From Pseudomonadota bacterium (GTDB taxonomy: Bacteria > Pseudomonadota > Gammaproteobacteria > SURF-13), in NCBI GenBank assembly GCA_027624315.1, contig JAQBXX010000007.1:1-50199 (forward strand): 50,199 bases of DNA. Reading direction: 5' to 3'. This document shows, piece after piece, positions 31,695 through 40,980 of the stretch. Positions within the stretch are counted from its first letter, which is position 1. Every line of letters starts with the position of its first letter. Under the pieces are notes generated by a model. The model worked only from the letters and a program-made list of their open reading frames with translations, made no database searches and was not told where the DNA came from. Both the position numbers and the translations under genes were made by a program.

Positions 31695-33104
31695 TTAACG
31701 CTCGTAGGCCAGTTCATGCACCATGCGGCCCGCAGGTACCGGGGTACCTTCACGCGCAGTCATGTACATGTTGTACAGCCACACGCAGTTGCCGAGGAAC
31801 ACCAGTGTGCCACCGAACCAGCGCGCGATCATGTACGGATGCTCCGCCACCACGATGTCGATGTACGGCACTTCGTAAATCTTGCCCGCGCCCTGAATCA
31901 GGCCGGCGATGGTCATGGCGATCCAGTAGATCGAGAAACCGATGAGCAGCATCCAGAAGTGGAAGTTGGCAAGCGCCAGGGAGTAGAGCTTGCGCTTCAT
32001 GAGCACTTGCAGGCCGTAGTACACGGCGGCGACCTCAATGAAGGTAGAGAAGCCGAGCAGCGCGAGATGTGCATGCGCCACGATCCAGCCGGTGCCGTGA
32101 ATGTACCAGTTGATGGAACGGGTCTGCTGGAAGCCGCCCTGCATGTTGAGCGGGATGGCGAGCAGCACGCCGGTCACGGTGAAGCGTATCTCGATGTTCT
32201 CCACGAACATGTTCCACTTGCCCTGCAAGGTGAGCAGGATGTTGGACACGAAGGCAATCGCAGGCACCAGAATCAGCACACCTTCCACCGAGGCGAAGGA
32301 CTTCAGCCACTCCGGCAGCGGCGCGGACATCAGGTGATGCGCGGCGGGCGTGGAGTAGAAGATCACGATGGACCAGAAGTGCAGGTGACCGATGCGGTGC
32401 GAATACAGCGGGTTGCCGGTGATCTTGGGGATGGTGTAGTAGGCAATGGCCGCGGCCACCGGGGTAATCCACAGGCCCAGGATGTTGTGCGCATTCCACC
32501 AGGTGAGATAGGCCTCGGTCAGGCCGGTGAGATGGAAGTACTCCGGCAGGTTGCCCACCAGCAGCACGATCAAAAGCATGAAGATCGAGGCAGCGAAGAA
32601 CCAGTTGGTAGTGTAGATGCCCTGGGTGCGGCGCTTGGCAATGGTCATCCATACATTGAGCGCCACCGGGATCAGCACACCGAACAGAAGGATCAGGTCG
32701 ATGGGGTAGATGAAGTCGGAATATTCACGCCCGGAGGTCATCCCCATCCACAGCGTGAACAGGCCGACCGCGAGGCCGATATTCCAGTTCATGCAGCTCC
32801 ACACGCCGAGCTTCTCCGACCACAGCTTGGTGTTGCCGAGCGCGGGGGTGATGTACATCATGGCTGCGGCGAAGGCCATGGAAATCCAGCCGAAGATCAC
32901 CGCCATCACGTGCACCTGGCGCATCTTGCCGAAGGCGAAGAACTCAAAGCCGGTGACCCAATCAGGAAACGCGAGTTTGGCGGCATTAAACGAACCGAGA
33001 CCGGTACCGATAATGAACCAGACAATGGCCGAGAAGGAGAAAAAGATCGAGGCGGTTCCTGGCGGGATGTCCTCGTTCTTGCCCATCAAATATTTCATCA
33101 ACAT
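31695..33104 (-). CDS. ccoN: cbb3-type (C-family) haem-copper oxidase subunit I CcoN, divergent
   Basis: 469 aa, twelve helices. Ligands sit at canonical spacing: low-spin haem H65 (RQVHVMAVIFGW), CuB H206 (TWWNAHN), helix-VII Tyr Y250, CuB H256-H257 (AAHHL), and haem ligands H344/H346 (IVAHAHLALLGF). H206-Y250-H256 equals the P. stutzeri 207-251-257 spacing, which supports an O2 reductase, not a NO reductase. The conserved helix-IX Glu (P. stutzeri E323, 22 residues before the first haem His) is Gln (Q322) here. GREYSD replaces the usual GREYAE. It works with CcoO at the inner membrane to reduce O2 with cytochrome c electrons. Confidence 0.93.
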   Translation of the reverse strand: MLMKYLMGKNEDIPPGTASIFFSFSAIVWFIIGTGLGSFNAAKLAFPDWVTGFEFFAFGKMRQVHVMAVIFGWISMAFAAAMMYITPALGNTKLWSEKLGVWSCMNWNIGLAVGLFTLWMGMTSGREYSDFIYPIDLILLFGVLIPVALNVWMTIAKRRTQGIYTTNWFFAASIFMLLIVLLVGNLPEYFHLTGLTEAYLTWWNAHNILGLWITPVAAAIAYYTIPKITGNPLYSHRIGHLHFWSIVIFYSTPAAHHLMSAPLPEWLKSFASVEGVLILVPAIAFVSNILLTLQGKWNMFVENIEIRFTVTGVLLAIPLNMQGGFQQTRSINWYIHGTGWIVAHAHLALLGFSTFIEVAAVYYGLQVLMKRKLYSLALANFHFWMLLIGFSIYWIAMTIAGLIQGAGKIYEVPYIDIVVAEHPYMIARWFGGTLVFLGNCVWLYNMYMTAREGTPVPAGRMVHELAYER

Positions 33105-33165
33105 GCGAGCTGCCTCAAATTATATTTCAGAAATCTTTATAGTGTAATGCGGCGTGGCAGAGGCC

Positions 33166-33324
33166 TTAGGCCTTCTTCTTGCCGGGCGCTGGGCAGCAGG
33201 GCGTTACCAGCCCGCGATTACCCACCTTGCCGCACACCATGCAGGGAATCATCAGGTACCAAGCGAGCCACATGCTGGAGAAGGCGGCGAGCATGCTGAA
33301 TACGGCGGCTATTTTAGCTAACAT
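33166..33324 (-). CDS. 52-residue Cys-rich membrane-anchored peptide
   Basis: One helix (AVFSMLAAFSSMWLAWYLMI) followed by PCMVCGKVGNRGLVTPCCPA and a Lys tail. CxxC plus CC about ten residues apart could bind a metal such as Zn or Cu, or an iron-sulfur centre. GGGAGC lies 9 bases before the ATG. It lies 61 bases upstream of ccoN on the same strand, so it is likely co-transcribed. No family recognised; a role in copper delivery to CcoN is a guess. Confidence 0.65.
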   Translation of the reverse strand: MLAKIAAVFSMLAAFSSMWLAWYLMIPCMVCGKVGNRGLVTPCCPAPGKKKA

Positions 33325-33395
33325 CGTGTGTGCTCCCAAAATTTGCAGCGAGAATTGGCTGTATAATCGTGACAGTGAACGGCCTATTGAACAGC

Positions 33396-33689
33396 TTAAT
33401 GGCCACCGCCCTCTTGAATTTTTGACATCTTATCATGGCCATAAAGGGCCGACAATAATATCCAGATGAAGGCGACGCCAAACACCAGCATGGTCCATGT
33501 CATAAAGCCATTGAAGTAGATCGGGTTATATGACTGCACACCCCAGCCGCCCCACTCTGCAAAATTACCACGGCCCAGATTGGCCATGAGGTAAATGCCG
33601 AATACGCTGCCGTTACCCATCCCCACCACCATGCCTACCACGAGGCTCAGTATGAGGGACTTCCTCACCATGCTGACTTGCTTTGCCAT
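33396..33689 (-). CDS. 97-residue two-helix membrane protein upstream of ccoN
   Basis: Read from ATG 33689 with GGAG just upstream (a GTG at 33701 is also in frame). Helix one is SLILSLVVGMVVGMGNGSVFGIYLM. An exported loop, NLGRGNFAEWGGWGVQSYNP, is rich in Gly, Trp and Tyr. Helix two is MTWTMLVFGVAFIWILLSALYG, and the tail ends HDKMSKIQEGGGH. It is probably the first gene of the ccoN transcript; an AT-rich divergent promoter region lies at ~33700-33800. Unknown family. Confidence 0.7.
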   Translation of the reverse strand: MAKQVSMVRKSLILSLVVGMVVGMGNGSVFGIYLMANLGRGNFAEWGGWGVQSYNPIYFNGFMTWTMLVFGVAFIWILLSALYGHDKMSKIQEGGGH

Positions 33690-33804
33690 CCCAGTCTCCA
33701 CGCTAAAAAATAAGTCTGTTTAACGGTCGCCTACCCACCCCGCAACCGCAGTTTATATTTATACTTAATTTACCCCAGGTGATAGGACAATTTCAACTCT
33801 TACG

Positions 33805-34002
33805 ATGAAAGAACTTTTACTTTACGGTCTTGCCGCCATGGGCGGCCTGGTGGTTCTTGGATATTCAGTGCATATGTTTATCGGTGGATTAGTGAGCCCC
33901 GACACCGAGCGCAGCGTGATCGTGATCGTCTGCCTGATCGGCGCGGCCTGCCTCGCTTATATGGGCTGGGATATCGTCAAACGCCGCCGCAGAAGCCTAT
34001 AA
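33805..34002 (+). CDS. 65-residue two-helix membrane protein on the opposite strand
   Basis: MKELLLYGLAAMGGLVVLGY then SVHMFIGGLVSPDTERSVIV, with two helices (5-28 and 38-54) and a basic end KRRRRSL, giving a probable cytoplasmic tail. It is the only plus-strand gene between 22 and 37.5 kb. It diverges from the ccoN unit across ~115 bases of AT-rich DNA that may hold both promoters. The ribosome-binding site is weak. Family unknown; a CcoS/CcoQ-size accessory peptide is possible. Confidence 0.6.
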   Translation: MKELLLYGLAAMGGLVVLGYSVHMFIGGLVSPDTERSVIVIVCLIGAACLAYMGWDIVKRRRRSL

Positions 34003-34008
34003 GGGCCG

Positions 34009-34458
34009 CTATTTGTATGGCTGCAACGCCAGCACGGCCTCATGGTAAACCTTTTCATCGGAGAACTGCCCACGATGAAAAACGTGCTGCTGCGGGCGCC
34101 CCAGCATGTCTTTGCCGGACAGCCCGAACGACTTGCCCTGCGTGTCAATGTAAAAGCGCACGTCATTCACCAGATGGATGCGCTCACCGTTACGCAGCTC
34201 GAGACGCACCTGCCCGGAATGGATTTCGAGCGCCACCGGCGCCGCAGGCAACAGCATGAGGCGGGTTTTGAGGATGCGGCTGGCGCCGGCGATGAAGAAA
34301 AACGAGGCCATGAAAAACAGCACGTAGGCCGCCCCCTGATTGGCGCCGTACCAGAGCTTGACGGCGAGCAGGCCAAGCACACCCACGGTGGGCACGTAGA
34401 GCAGCAGATCCCACACCAGGCCGGCACGATCCTGCTGCAACACGTAACGCGTGCTCAT
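34009..34458 (-). CDS. Membrane protein with PH-like cytoplasmic domain
   Basis: 149 aa. Two helices (LLLYVPTVGVLGLLAVKLWYG and AAYVLFFMASFFFIAGASRI) are followed by ~80 residues of alternating strands (VALEIHSGQVRLELRNGERI, DVRFYIDTQGKSFGL, KDMLGRPQQHVFH). This layout is like short bacterial PH-domain membrane proteins. Its ATG overlaps the upstream lipoprotein gene by 4 bases, so it is coupled to it. Function unknown. Confidence 0.68.
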   Translation of the reverse strand: MSTRYVLQQDRAGLVWDLLLYVPTVGVLGLLAVKLWYGANQGAAYVLFFMASFFFIAGASRILKTRLMLLPAAPVALEIHSGQVRLELRNGERIHLVNDVRFYIDTQGKSFGLSGKDMLGRPQQHVFHRGQFSDEKVYHEAVLALQPYK

Positions 34459-34964
34459 GGTTGCGCCACCTGCGGGGCAGGCACGAGCAGCGGGGCGAGC
34501 GCCCCCTCCAGCTCACCGAACAGCACGCGCCCGGACTGCACGTAACGCACTGTGCCCTGCGTATCGACGAGGTAGGTCCACGGGTCGCCCATCACGCCGA
34601 AGGCCTTGAAGGCCTGCGGGTTCTGGTATTGGTCGAGGTGCAGAAACAAGACACGGTCTCCATATTTGTTGATCATCGCCTTCAACATCTGCAACTGCTG
34701 ATCGCACGGCGTGCAGTGCCCGGGCGTGGCGAAGGCCAGCACCAGAGGCTTGCCGGTTTTAAGCGCCTGGTCTATCGAATACTGGTACATGCGCGCGTCG
34801 GGGTGGCGGTAGGTAGTGATCTTGCCGAAGTCGCCGCCGACATCGGCCAGCGTCTTGGTCACCACCGCCGGTGCCTGCATGCCCACCTTGGTGCGCGAGC
34901 CGGTGTCACAGGCACCGAGCATCAGGGTGAGGATCACGCCAGTGATTATGTATAGCTTACGCAT
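34455..34964 (-). CDS. Thioredoxin-fold lipoprotein (SCO/TlpA-like)
   Basis: 169 aa. The lipobox LMLGAC (C19) marks a periplasmic lipoprotein. The redox motif CTPC (C84, C87) sits in LAFATPGHCTPCDQQ, and the thioredoxin cis-Pro region is probably DPWTYLVDTQGTVRYV. Such proteins reduce cytochrome c apo-cysteines or move copper to the CuB site. The Cys pair is CxPC as in TlpA/ResA, not the CxxxC of SCO proteins, so apocytochrome or copper-site reduction is more likely. The start directly abuts the stop of the mini subunit-I gene. Confidence 0.82.
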   Translation of the reverse strand: MRKLYIITGVILTLMLGACDTGSRTKVGMQAPAVVTKTLADVGGDFGKITTYRHPDARMYQYSIDQALKTGKPLVLAFATPGHCTPCDQQLQMLKAMINKYGDRVLFLHLDQYQNPQAFKAFGVMGDPWTYLVDTQGTVRYVQSGRVLFGELEGALAPLLVPAPQVAQP

Positions 34965-35501
34965 TTATTTATCGAAACGCCAACTGGTGCGGAACAGGTT
35001 GTAGGCCCAAATGATGTTGGACAGCAACACCAGACTGCCAAACAGGCCCACGCTGATCATGAACGGGCGCACGATTTTATTCACCTCGTCGATGTCCATG
35101 GTTTCGCTGGCCAGCCCGCCCAGGCTGCCCGCCAGCACAAACGACGCCACCATGCCGAGCAGACCGAAGTTGTGTATCCAGAAATGGACATTGACCAGGC
35201 GCAGGCTGTAGATATTGCGCCGCACCACACGCGGGACGATATAATACGCCGCCGCGAAGATCGCCATCTCCACCCAACCCAGCAGATTGATGTGACCGTG
35301 CCCGAGCATGATGAGGTGCGCGTGCGGCCGCTGGTTGATGAAGGCGCGCAGGTCGGGCAGCATGCCGACGATCACGCCCCATGAAAATCCGATGATGCTG
35401 TAAATCACACAGGCCGTCACAAACCACAAGATGTAACGCCGGTATTGAATATCCTGTCCGAACTCCTCACTCACGCTGCGCTCCTTGCTGTATTGCTGCA
35501 T
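34965..35501 (-). CDS. Mini haem-copper oxidase subunit-I-like protein, second copy
   Basis: 178 aa from ATG 35501 (a GTG at 35537 is also in frame). There are four helices. GHGHINLLGWVEMAIFAAAYY (H68, H70) aligns with the haem-ligand helix of cbb3 subunit I. RNIYSLRLVNVHFWIHNFGLLG then follows exactly as LYSLKLVNWHFW does there, and the end IIWAYNLFRTSW resembles the CcoN C-terminus. CuB ligands and the catalytic Tyr are absent. It overlaps the upstream cytochrome gene by 35 bases. It is related in layout to the protein at 20789. I infer a b-haem-binding partner of the oxidase. Confidence 0.8.
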   Translation of the reverse strand: MQQYSKERSVSEEFGQDIQYRRYILWFVTACVIYSIIGFSWGVIVGMLPDLRAFINQRPHAHLIMLGHGHINLLGWVEMAIFAAAYYIVPRVVRRNIYSLRLVNVHFWIHNFGLLGMVASFVLAGSLGGLASETMDIDEVNKIVRPFMISVGLFGSLVLLSNIIWAYNLFRTSWRFDK

Positions 35502-36075
35502 CTGCGTGTGCCGATTTTTGGCGCCTCTCTGCGGCACCGGCCTTCCACGGCTCAGGTGCCCAGAAATTTGCCATGCCCTGCACGAAACCAGAATTGGCGG
35601 CCTCTTTGGGCGGCACGCGCGACATGGCGGAGCCTTGTTCGGCCTTGAGTTCGGACAGGAACACGGCGATGTCGTGCAGGGTGGCCGGGGGCAGTGCGCT
35701 TATCCGGGCCGCCTCCTTGGGCGCAGCGCCATGATCTACCGTGGCCGTCTCGTACACCGCTTCCGGATTTTTCAGAAAGTCCTCCAGCCATTCACGGCTG
35801 CGGCGCGAGCCGATGCCATCGAGCGAGATGCCGTGATTGGTGCCGTTACGCATGGCGCGGTGGCAGGCGGTGCAGCCGGCCTCACGAAACAATTTAGAGC
35901 CGCGCTGGCCTGCGACACCAAGATCGAATGACGAGCGCGCTGCGAACATCGGCTCCGACATATGGGCACGCACCACCTCCATGACCACCAGGCCGACGAG
36001 TGCGAGCACCAGGAATGCGCCAAACACGGCAAACAGCACCTTTTCGCCGGGCTTGAGTGATTGCTTGCGTTGCAT
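35467..36075 (-). CDS. Membrane-anchored monohaem cytochrome c
   Basis: 202 aa. The N-terminal anchor is VLFAVFGAFLVLALVGLVVMEVV and the haem motif is CTACH (C68, C71, H72). FLKNPEAVYETA and LPPATLHDIAVFLSEL follow, a class-I cytochrome c layout in which the axial Met is not obvious. The C-terminal ~50 residues (MANFWAPEPWKAGAAERRQK) are an unusual extension. It is translated upstream of the mini subunit-I gene with a 35-base overlap, suggesting a b/c haem pair acting together. Confidence 0.85.
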   Translation of the reverse strand: MQRKQSLKPGEKVLFAVFGAFLVLALVGLVVMEVVRAHMSEPMFAARSSFDLGVAGQRGSKLFREAGCTACHRAMRNGTNHGISLDGIGSRRSREWLEDFLKNPEAVYETATVDHGAAPKEAARISALPPATLHDIAVFLSELKAEQGSAMSRVPPKEAANSGFVQGMANFWAPEPWKAGAAERRQKSAHADAAIQQGAQRE

Positions 36076-36146
36076 CGATGTCTACCGCAGAAAATAACTT
36101 GAGTTAACTTGTAAAGATACTGATTGAACCCAACAAAGAAAACCAC

Positions 36147-36273
36147 GCTTGCCGCCACATCCCCGCCCCCTGTTTAGGGGGCGGGACAGGGTGGGGGTAG
36201 AGTAAACAGGGTGTTTACTCAGGAGTCACACCACTAAAGTAATGTAGCCTTACATTAGTGACTCCTGAGTAAA
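36147..36273 (-). repeat. Composite intergenic repeat, copy E (reverse orientation)
   Basis: The GC palindrome ATCCCCGCCCCC-TGTTTA-GGGGGCGGGA lies at about 36159-36186, and the GTGGGGGTAGAGT core next. Then comes a perfect 16-bp stem, TTTACTCAGGAGTCAC (36214-36229) with GTGACTCCTGAGTAAA (36258-36273). Compared with copy B, GAGAC has become GAGTC and the other arm has changed to match (GACTC for GTCTC). The loop contains GTAAGGCTACATTAC, which can also fold. On the minus strand it lies downstream of the cytochrome c4 gene. Confidence 0.88.
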
Positions 36274-36293
36274 GGGCGGTGAACCCGCCCTTT
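36271..36293 (-). terminator. Terminator of the cytochrome c4 gene
   Basis: AAAGGGCGG (36271-36279) and CCGCCCTTT (36285-36293) form a 9-bp stem with a 5-base loop. On the minus strand the stem ends in TTTACTC, a short T-run. It lies 32 bases past the cytochrome stop and touches the hairpin of repeat copy E. Confidence 0.65.
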
Positions 36294-36324
36294 ATGGGAC
36301 AACTATTAGGCCAGCCAAGTTCGG

Positions 36325-37128
36325 TCAGTGTGCCGACGCCCCTGCTGCCGCAGGCTGCAACTGGTGCGGCTCGCGTGAGTTGCCGCCGGAAACAGCCGGC
36401 GCGCTGGTGAGGTAGGCGGCGACATTGTAGATGTCCTCATCCTTCATCTTGCCCGCCACGGCGCGCATCGCGCCTAGCGGATCGTTGGCGCGGCTGCCAT
36501 CCTTCCATTTCCTCAGCTGATTCACCAGATAGACGTAACGCTGTCCGCCGATGGTAGGGAAAACCGGCAGGGCACCACGGCCATTGTACTGATGGCAACT
36601 ACTGCATGCGGGCACGCCCTGCTCCGGAATGCCATAGAGTACGATGCCCTTGCCGAGGTGACGCTCGCCCACCGGTACGGTACCCGCAGCCTTGACCTCT
36701 TCCAGGTTAGAGGCGGCAGCGAGGGCGCCCTGATGCTGGCTGGACTCGTAGGCGGAGATGTCCGCCTTGTCCTGATCGGAGAGGGCCTTGGCGACGCCAT
36801 TCATCACACCCATGGTGGTGTCAGTGCGGTGGTCGGTAGCAAATTCGTACAACTGCTTTCTGAGATAGACAAAGCCTTGCCCGGCCAGGCGCGGGGTGCC
36901 CATGTTGTCATCACCCAAACCTGTCTCGCCGTGGCAGGACATGCAAGGCGGGGCCTCGCCCTTGCCTTCGTTGAAAATCTTCTTGCCAGCCTCTATGTTG
37001 CCTACCAGCTTGAGCACACCGGTGGGCATCGGCTGAGGCGTAGGTGCTGCGGCTTGATCTTCCGCCAATACAGGTGTTACCCCACACAGCGACAGCGCCA
37101 CAAATAATGCTGCAAGAAACCGACGCAT
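36325..37128 (-). CDS. Periplasmic dihaem cytochrome c4
   Basis: 267 aa from ATG 37128 with GGGAGGA upstream. The signal peptide MRRFLAALFVALSLCGVTPVL ends in AEDQ. Two haem sites are CMSCH (C62, C65, H66) and CSSCH (C175, C178, H179), each followed by the c4 pattern (GTPRLAGQGFVYLRKQLYEF and FPTIGGQRYVYLVNQLRKWKDGSR). Cytochrome c4 is the common electron donor of cbb3 oxidases. It begins the cytochrome part of the locus and ends in its own terminator, so it is probably transcribed alone at high level. Confidence 0.93.
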   Translation of the reverse strand: MRRFLAALFVALSLCGVTPVLAEDQAAAPTPQPMPTGVLKLVGNIEAGKKIFNEGKGEAPPCMSCHGETGLGDDNMGTPRLAGQGFVYLRKQLYEFATDHRTDTTMGVMNGVAKALSDQDKADISAYESSQHQGALAAASNLEEVKAAGTVPVGERHLGKGIVLYGIPEQGVPACSSCHQYNGRGALPVFPTIGGQRYVYLVNQLRKWKDGSRANDPLGAMRAVAGKMKDEDIYNVAAYLTSAPAVSGGNSREPHQLQPAAAGASAH

Positions 37129-37294
37129 ATAAACTATCCTCCCAATTTTTAAGACAAGATTATTATTTGGACACTCGCGCCCCACACCACCGCACCTTCG
37201 CACCTTCGCACCACCTGCACGCGCCGCCAGTTATGGGGCACCCGATCCGTGGTGTGCGAGGCTACCCGGCGTGCCGGCGCAAGCGCCTGGCAAT

Positions 37295-37438
37295 TCAGGA
37301 TTTATTTTTGGTCGCCGACTTGAACGCGACGACGAGTATCGTCAACACCACAGCCAGAATAATACCGTACATTGCGAGCACATCACCCGTGCTGTACTCG
37401 ACTGAGTCTTTGGCCAAATTTACCGATAAGTCAAACAA
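37295..37438 (-). CDS. 47-residue single-helix membrane peptide
   Basis: From TTG 37438, preceded by GGAGGTG with 4-base spacing. It reads FDLSVNLAKDSVEYSTGDVL then a helix MYGIILAVVLTILVVAFKSA and a Lys-rich end. The strong ribosome-binding site decides the TTG start; a longer reading from 37480 is less likely. It lies 166 bases upstream of the cytochrome c4 gene on the same strand. It could be a small oxidase-associated subunit; family unknown. Confidence 0.6.
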   Translation of the reverse strand: MFDLSVNLAKDSVEYSTGDVLAMYGIILAVVLTILVVAFKSATKNKS

Positions 37439-37611
37439 GCTACACCTCCGTTGCCCAGTAATGCTTTCGTGCCAGTTCAAAACCTCGTAAAATTATGCCA
37501 CGAGATATTCACCCCCGCAAGCAGGCCGTAGCACTGATTACGGGTTCGCGTCCGAAAGCTGTGCCCGTGCGCGGGAACGGTCGCCGCCCCAGGCCCGCTG
37601 GAAATAAACCT

Positions 37612-38376
37612 ATGGATGTTAAAGGCCTTGTCGTCGTCATCATTCTTTGCATCTTCGCCGACCTGCTCTTTTATGTGGTGGTAATGAAGGGGTTGATGGT
37701 AAAAAGCATCCGTGGCAAGAGCCATGCCGATGAGATGCGCGACCGGCCCGTGCGCGAGGATGGGCCGGCCTTTTCCGCCCGGTTGCGCCATCGCGACCCG
37801 GAGCCGCGGCTGTCAGCGGTCAGTAGCCTGCACGGCAATCTGGCGCACGCGCTGCCGGACTCGGCCCTCATCATGCGGCGCGAACTTGGCCACCTCAGCC
37901 TGGAGGACGTGCGTTTCATCGCGCCGCGCGACCTTCAGGTGGGCGAGCCGGCGCGGCTGGAGCTGGTGCTGACACAGAACATCGTTGCACCCATTACCCG
38001 CGCCCTCAACCAAGGCCACGCCAAGGTGACCACGCTCAAGATCGGCGCACACCTTGGCGCGCGGCTTTCCGGTGACGGCTTCAGCGTCACGCCGCTCGCC
38101 GCCGCCGAACAGGGCCTGGCCAACCCTGACATGCAATGGGCCTGGGAGATTGTGCCGCTCAAGGCCGGCAGCCGCTCGCTCGCGCTTGATCTTGACCTGT
38201 CCCTCAAGATTCCGAGCAGCGAAGAGACACTCCACTTTAGCTGGCCGGAATGCCATGTGCAGATCGAGCCCAATGCCTACTTCGTGCTCAAGACCTTTTT
38301 GCAGCGCCACTGGAGAGGCTCACTCGCGGGGACTGCTGCGCTCGCGGCGGGCCTGTATGTCTGGCTGCGCGGGTGA
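37612..38376 (+). CDS. Hypothetical protein anchored at both ends
   Basis: 254 aa from ATG 37612; an in-frame start at 37495 would add 39 polar residues and no ribosome-binding site is clear for either. Helix one is KGLVVVIILCIFADLLFYVVV. A ~170-residue domain of alternating strands follows (LEDVRFIAPRDLQVGEPARLEL, HLGARLSGDGFSVTPL, QWAWEIVPLKAGSRSLALDL). The end carries a helix (LAGTAALAAGLYVWL). The middle part has the look of a beta-sandwich such as the BatD or CARDB type, but this is not certain. It bounds the respiratory region on its right. Confidence 0.6.
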   Translation: MDVKGLVVVIILCIFADLLFYVVVMKGLMVKSIRGKSHADEMRDRPVREDGPAFSARLRHRDPEPRLSAVSSLHGNLAHALPDSALIMRRELGHLSLEDVRFIAPRDLQVGEPARLELVLTQNIVAPITRALNQGHAKVTTLKIGAHLGARLSGDGFSVTPLAAAEQGLANPDMQWAWEIVPLKAGSRSLALDLDLSLKIPSSEETLHFSWPECHVQIEPNAYFVLKTFLQRHWRGSLAGTAALAAGLYVWLRG

Positions 38377-38387
38377 TTACCCTGTTG

Positions 38388-38450
38388 CGAGTGAAGGGTA
38401 AGACGTAAGATGCTGCTTCGCCTTACCCCTAGCCCCTAGTCTCTAGCCCC
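38388..38450. repeat. CTAGCCCCTAG-type spacer with inverted arms
   Basis: GGGTAAGACG pairs with CGCCTTACCC across GTAAGATGCTGCTT. The right part continues as short tandem units (TAGCCCCTAGTCTCTAGCCCC). It lies just 5' of recQ. The layout parallels the spacer at 917-990. Confidence 0.55.
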
Positions 38451-38457
38451 TGACTTT

Positions 38458-40605
<2,148 letters not shown>

Positions 40606-40677
40606 GGTGCTCCCTACACCCTAAAAAGCTGCTAAAATTAAAATATCTGTTTGCTCGACCAAGCGAGGATCCATCTT

Positions 40678-40869
40678 ATGAGACAAGTCGTCATTGCCCC
40701 CGGAGAAGATGGTTACTGGGTCGCAGAATGCCCCAGCCTGCCCGGTTGTATCAGTCAGGGCCGCACCCGTGAAGACGCCATCGCGCACATCAAAGAAGCC
40801 ATTGAAGGCTATATCGCCACGCTTGATCTGCCGAGGGCTGGCTGGCCGGGCCGGACCCGGCCTGACTAA
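40678..40869 (+). pseudogene. hicB: HicB-type antitoxin, orphan, C-terminus degraded
   Basis: 63 aa from ATG 40678 with GAGGAT upstream. MRQVVIAPGEDGYWVAECPS then LPGCISQGRTREDAIAHIKEA and IEGYIATLD is the HicB partial-RNase-H fold with the substrate-loop. The ordinary ending after this point is replaced by LPRAGWPGRTRPD, and no HicA toxin is found on either side. It is probably a leftover of a HicAB module, or a stand-alone HicB-like protein. The next 111 bases up to hemW hold nothing I can name. Confidence 0.7.
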
Positions 40870-40980
40870 CACCGGGCACCCAATGGCGTCTGGCACTGCT
40901 GGCGCATGGTTACCTGATTCTGCCGCTGTCTGTTTCCAAACGCAATAAATCCATGTCCCAGGGCAGCAGGCGCTGCGCGC

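Noticed and set aside
31695-33104. Subunit I as a nitric oxide reductase (NorB-like)
   Set aside because: The helix-VII tyrosine (Y250) lies six residues before the CuB His pair and 44 after the first CuB His, as in cbb3 oxidases. NO reductases lack this tyrosine.
31716-33299. 527-codon plus-strand frame opposite ccoN
   Set aside because: It is the antisense shadow of a clear membrane protein, very rich in His/Arg/Gln/Gly, without family marks.
33700-33804. FNR/Anr box in the divergent oxidase promoter region
   Set aside because: I looked for TTGAT-N4-ATCAA on both strands here and found no convincing match, though cbb3 genes are often FNR-controlled.
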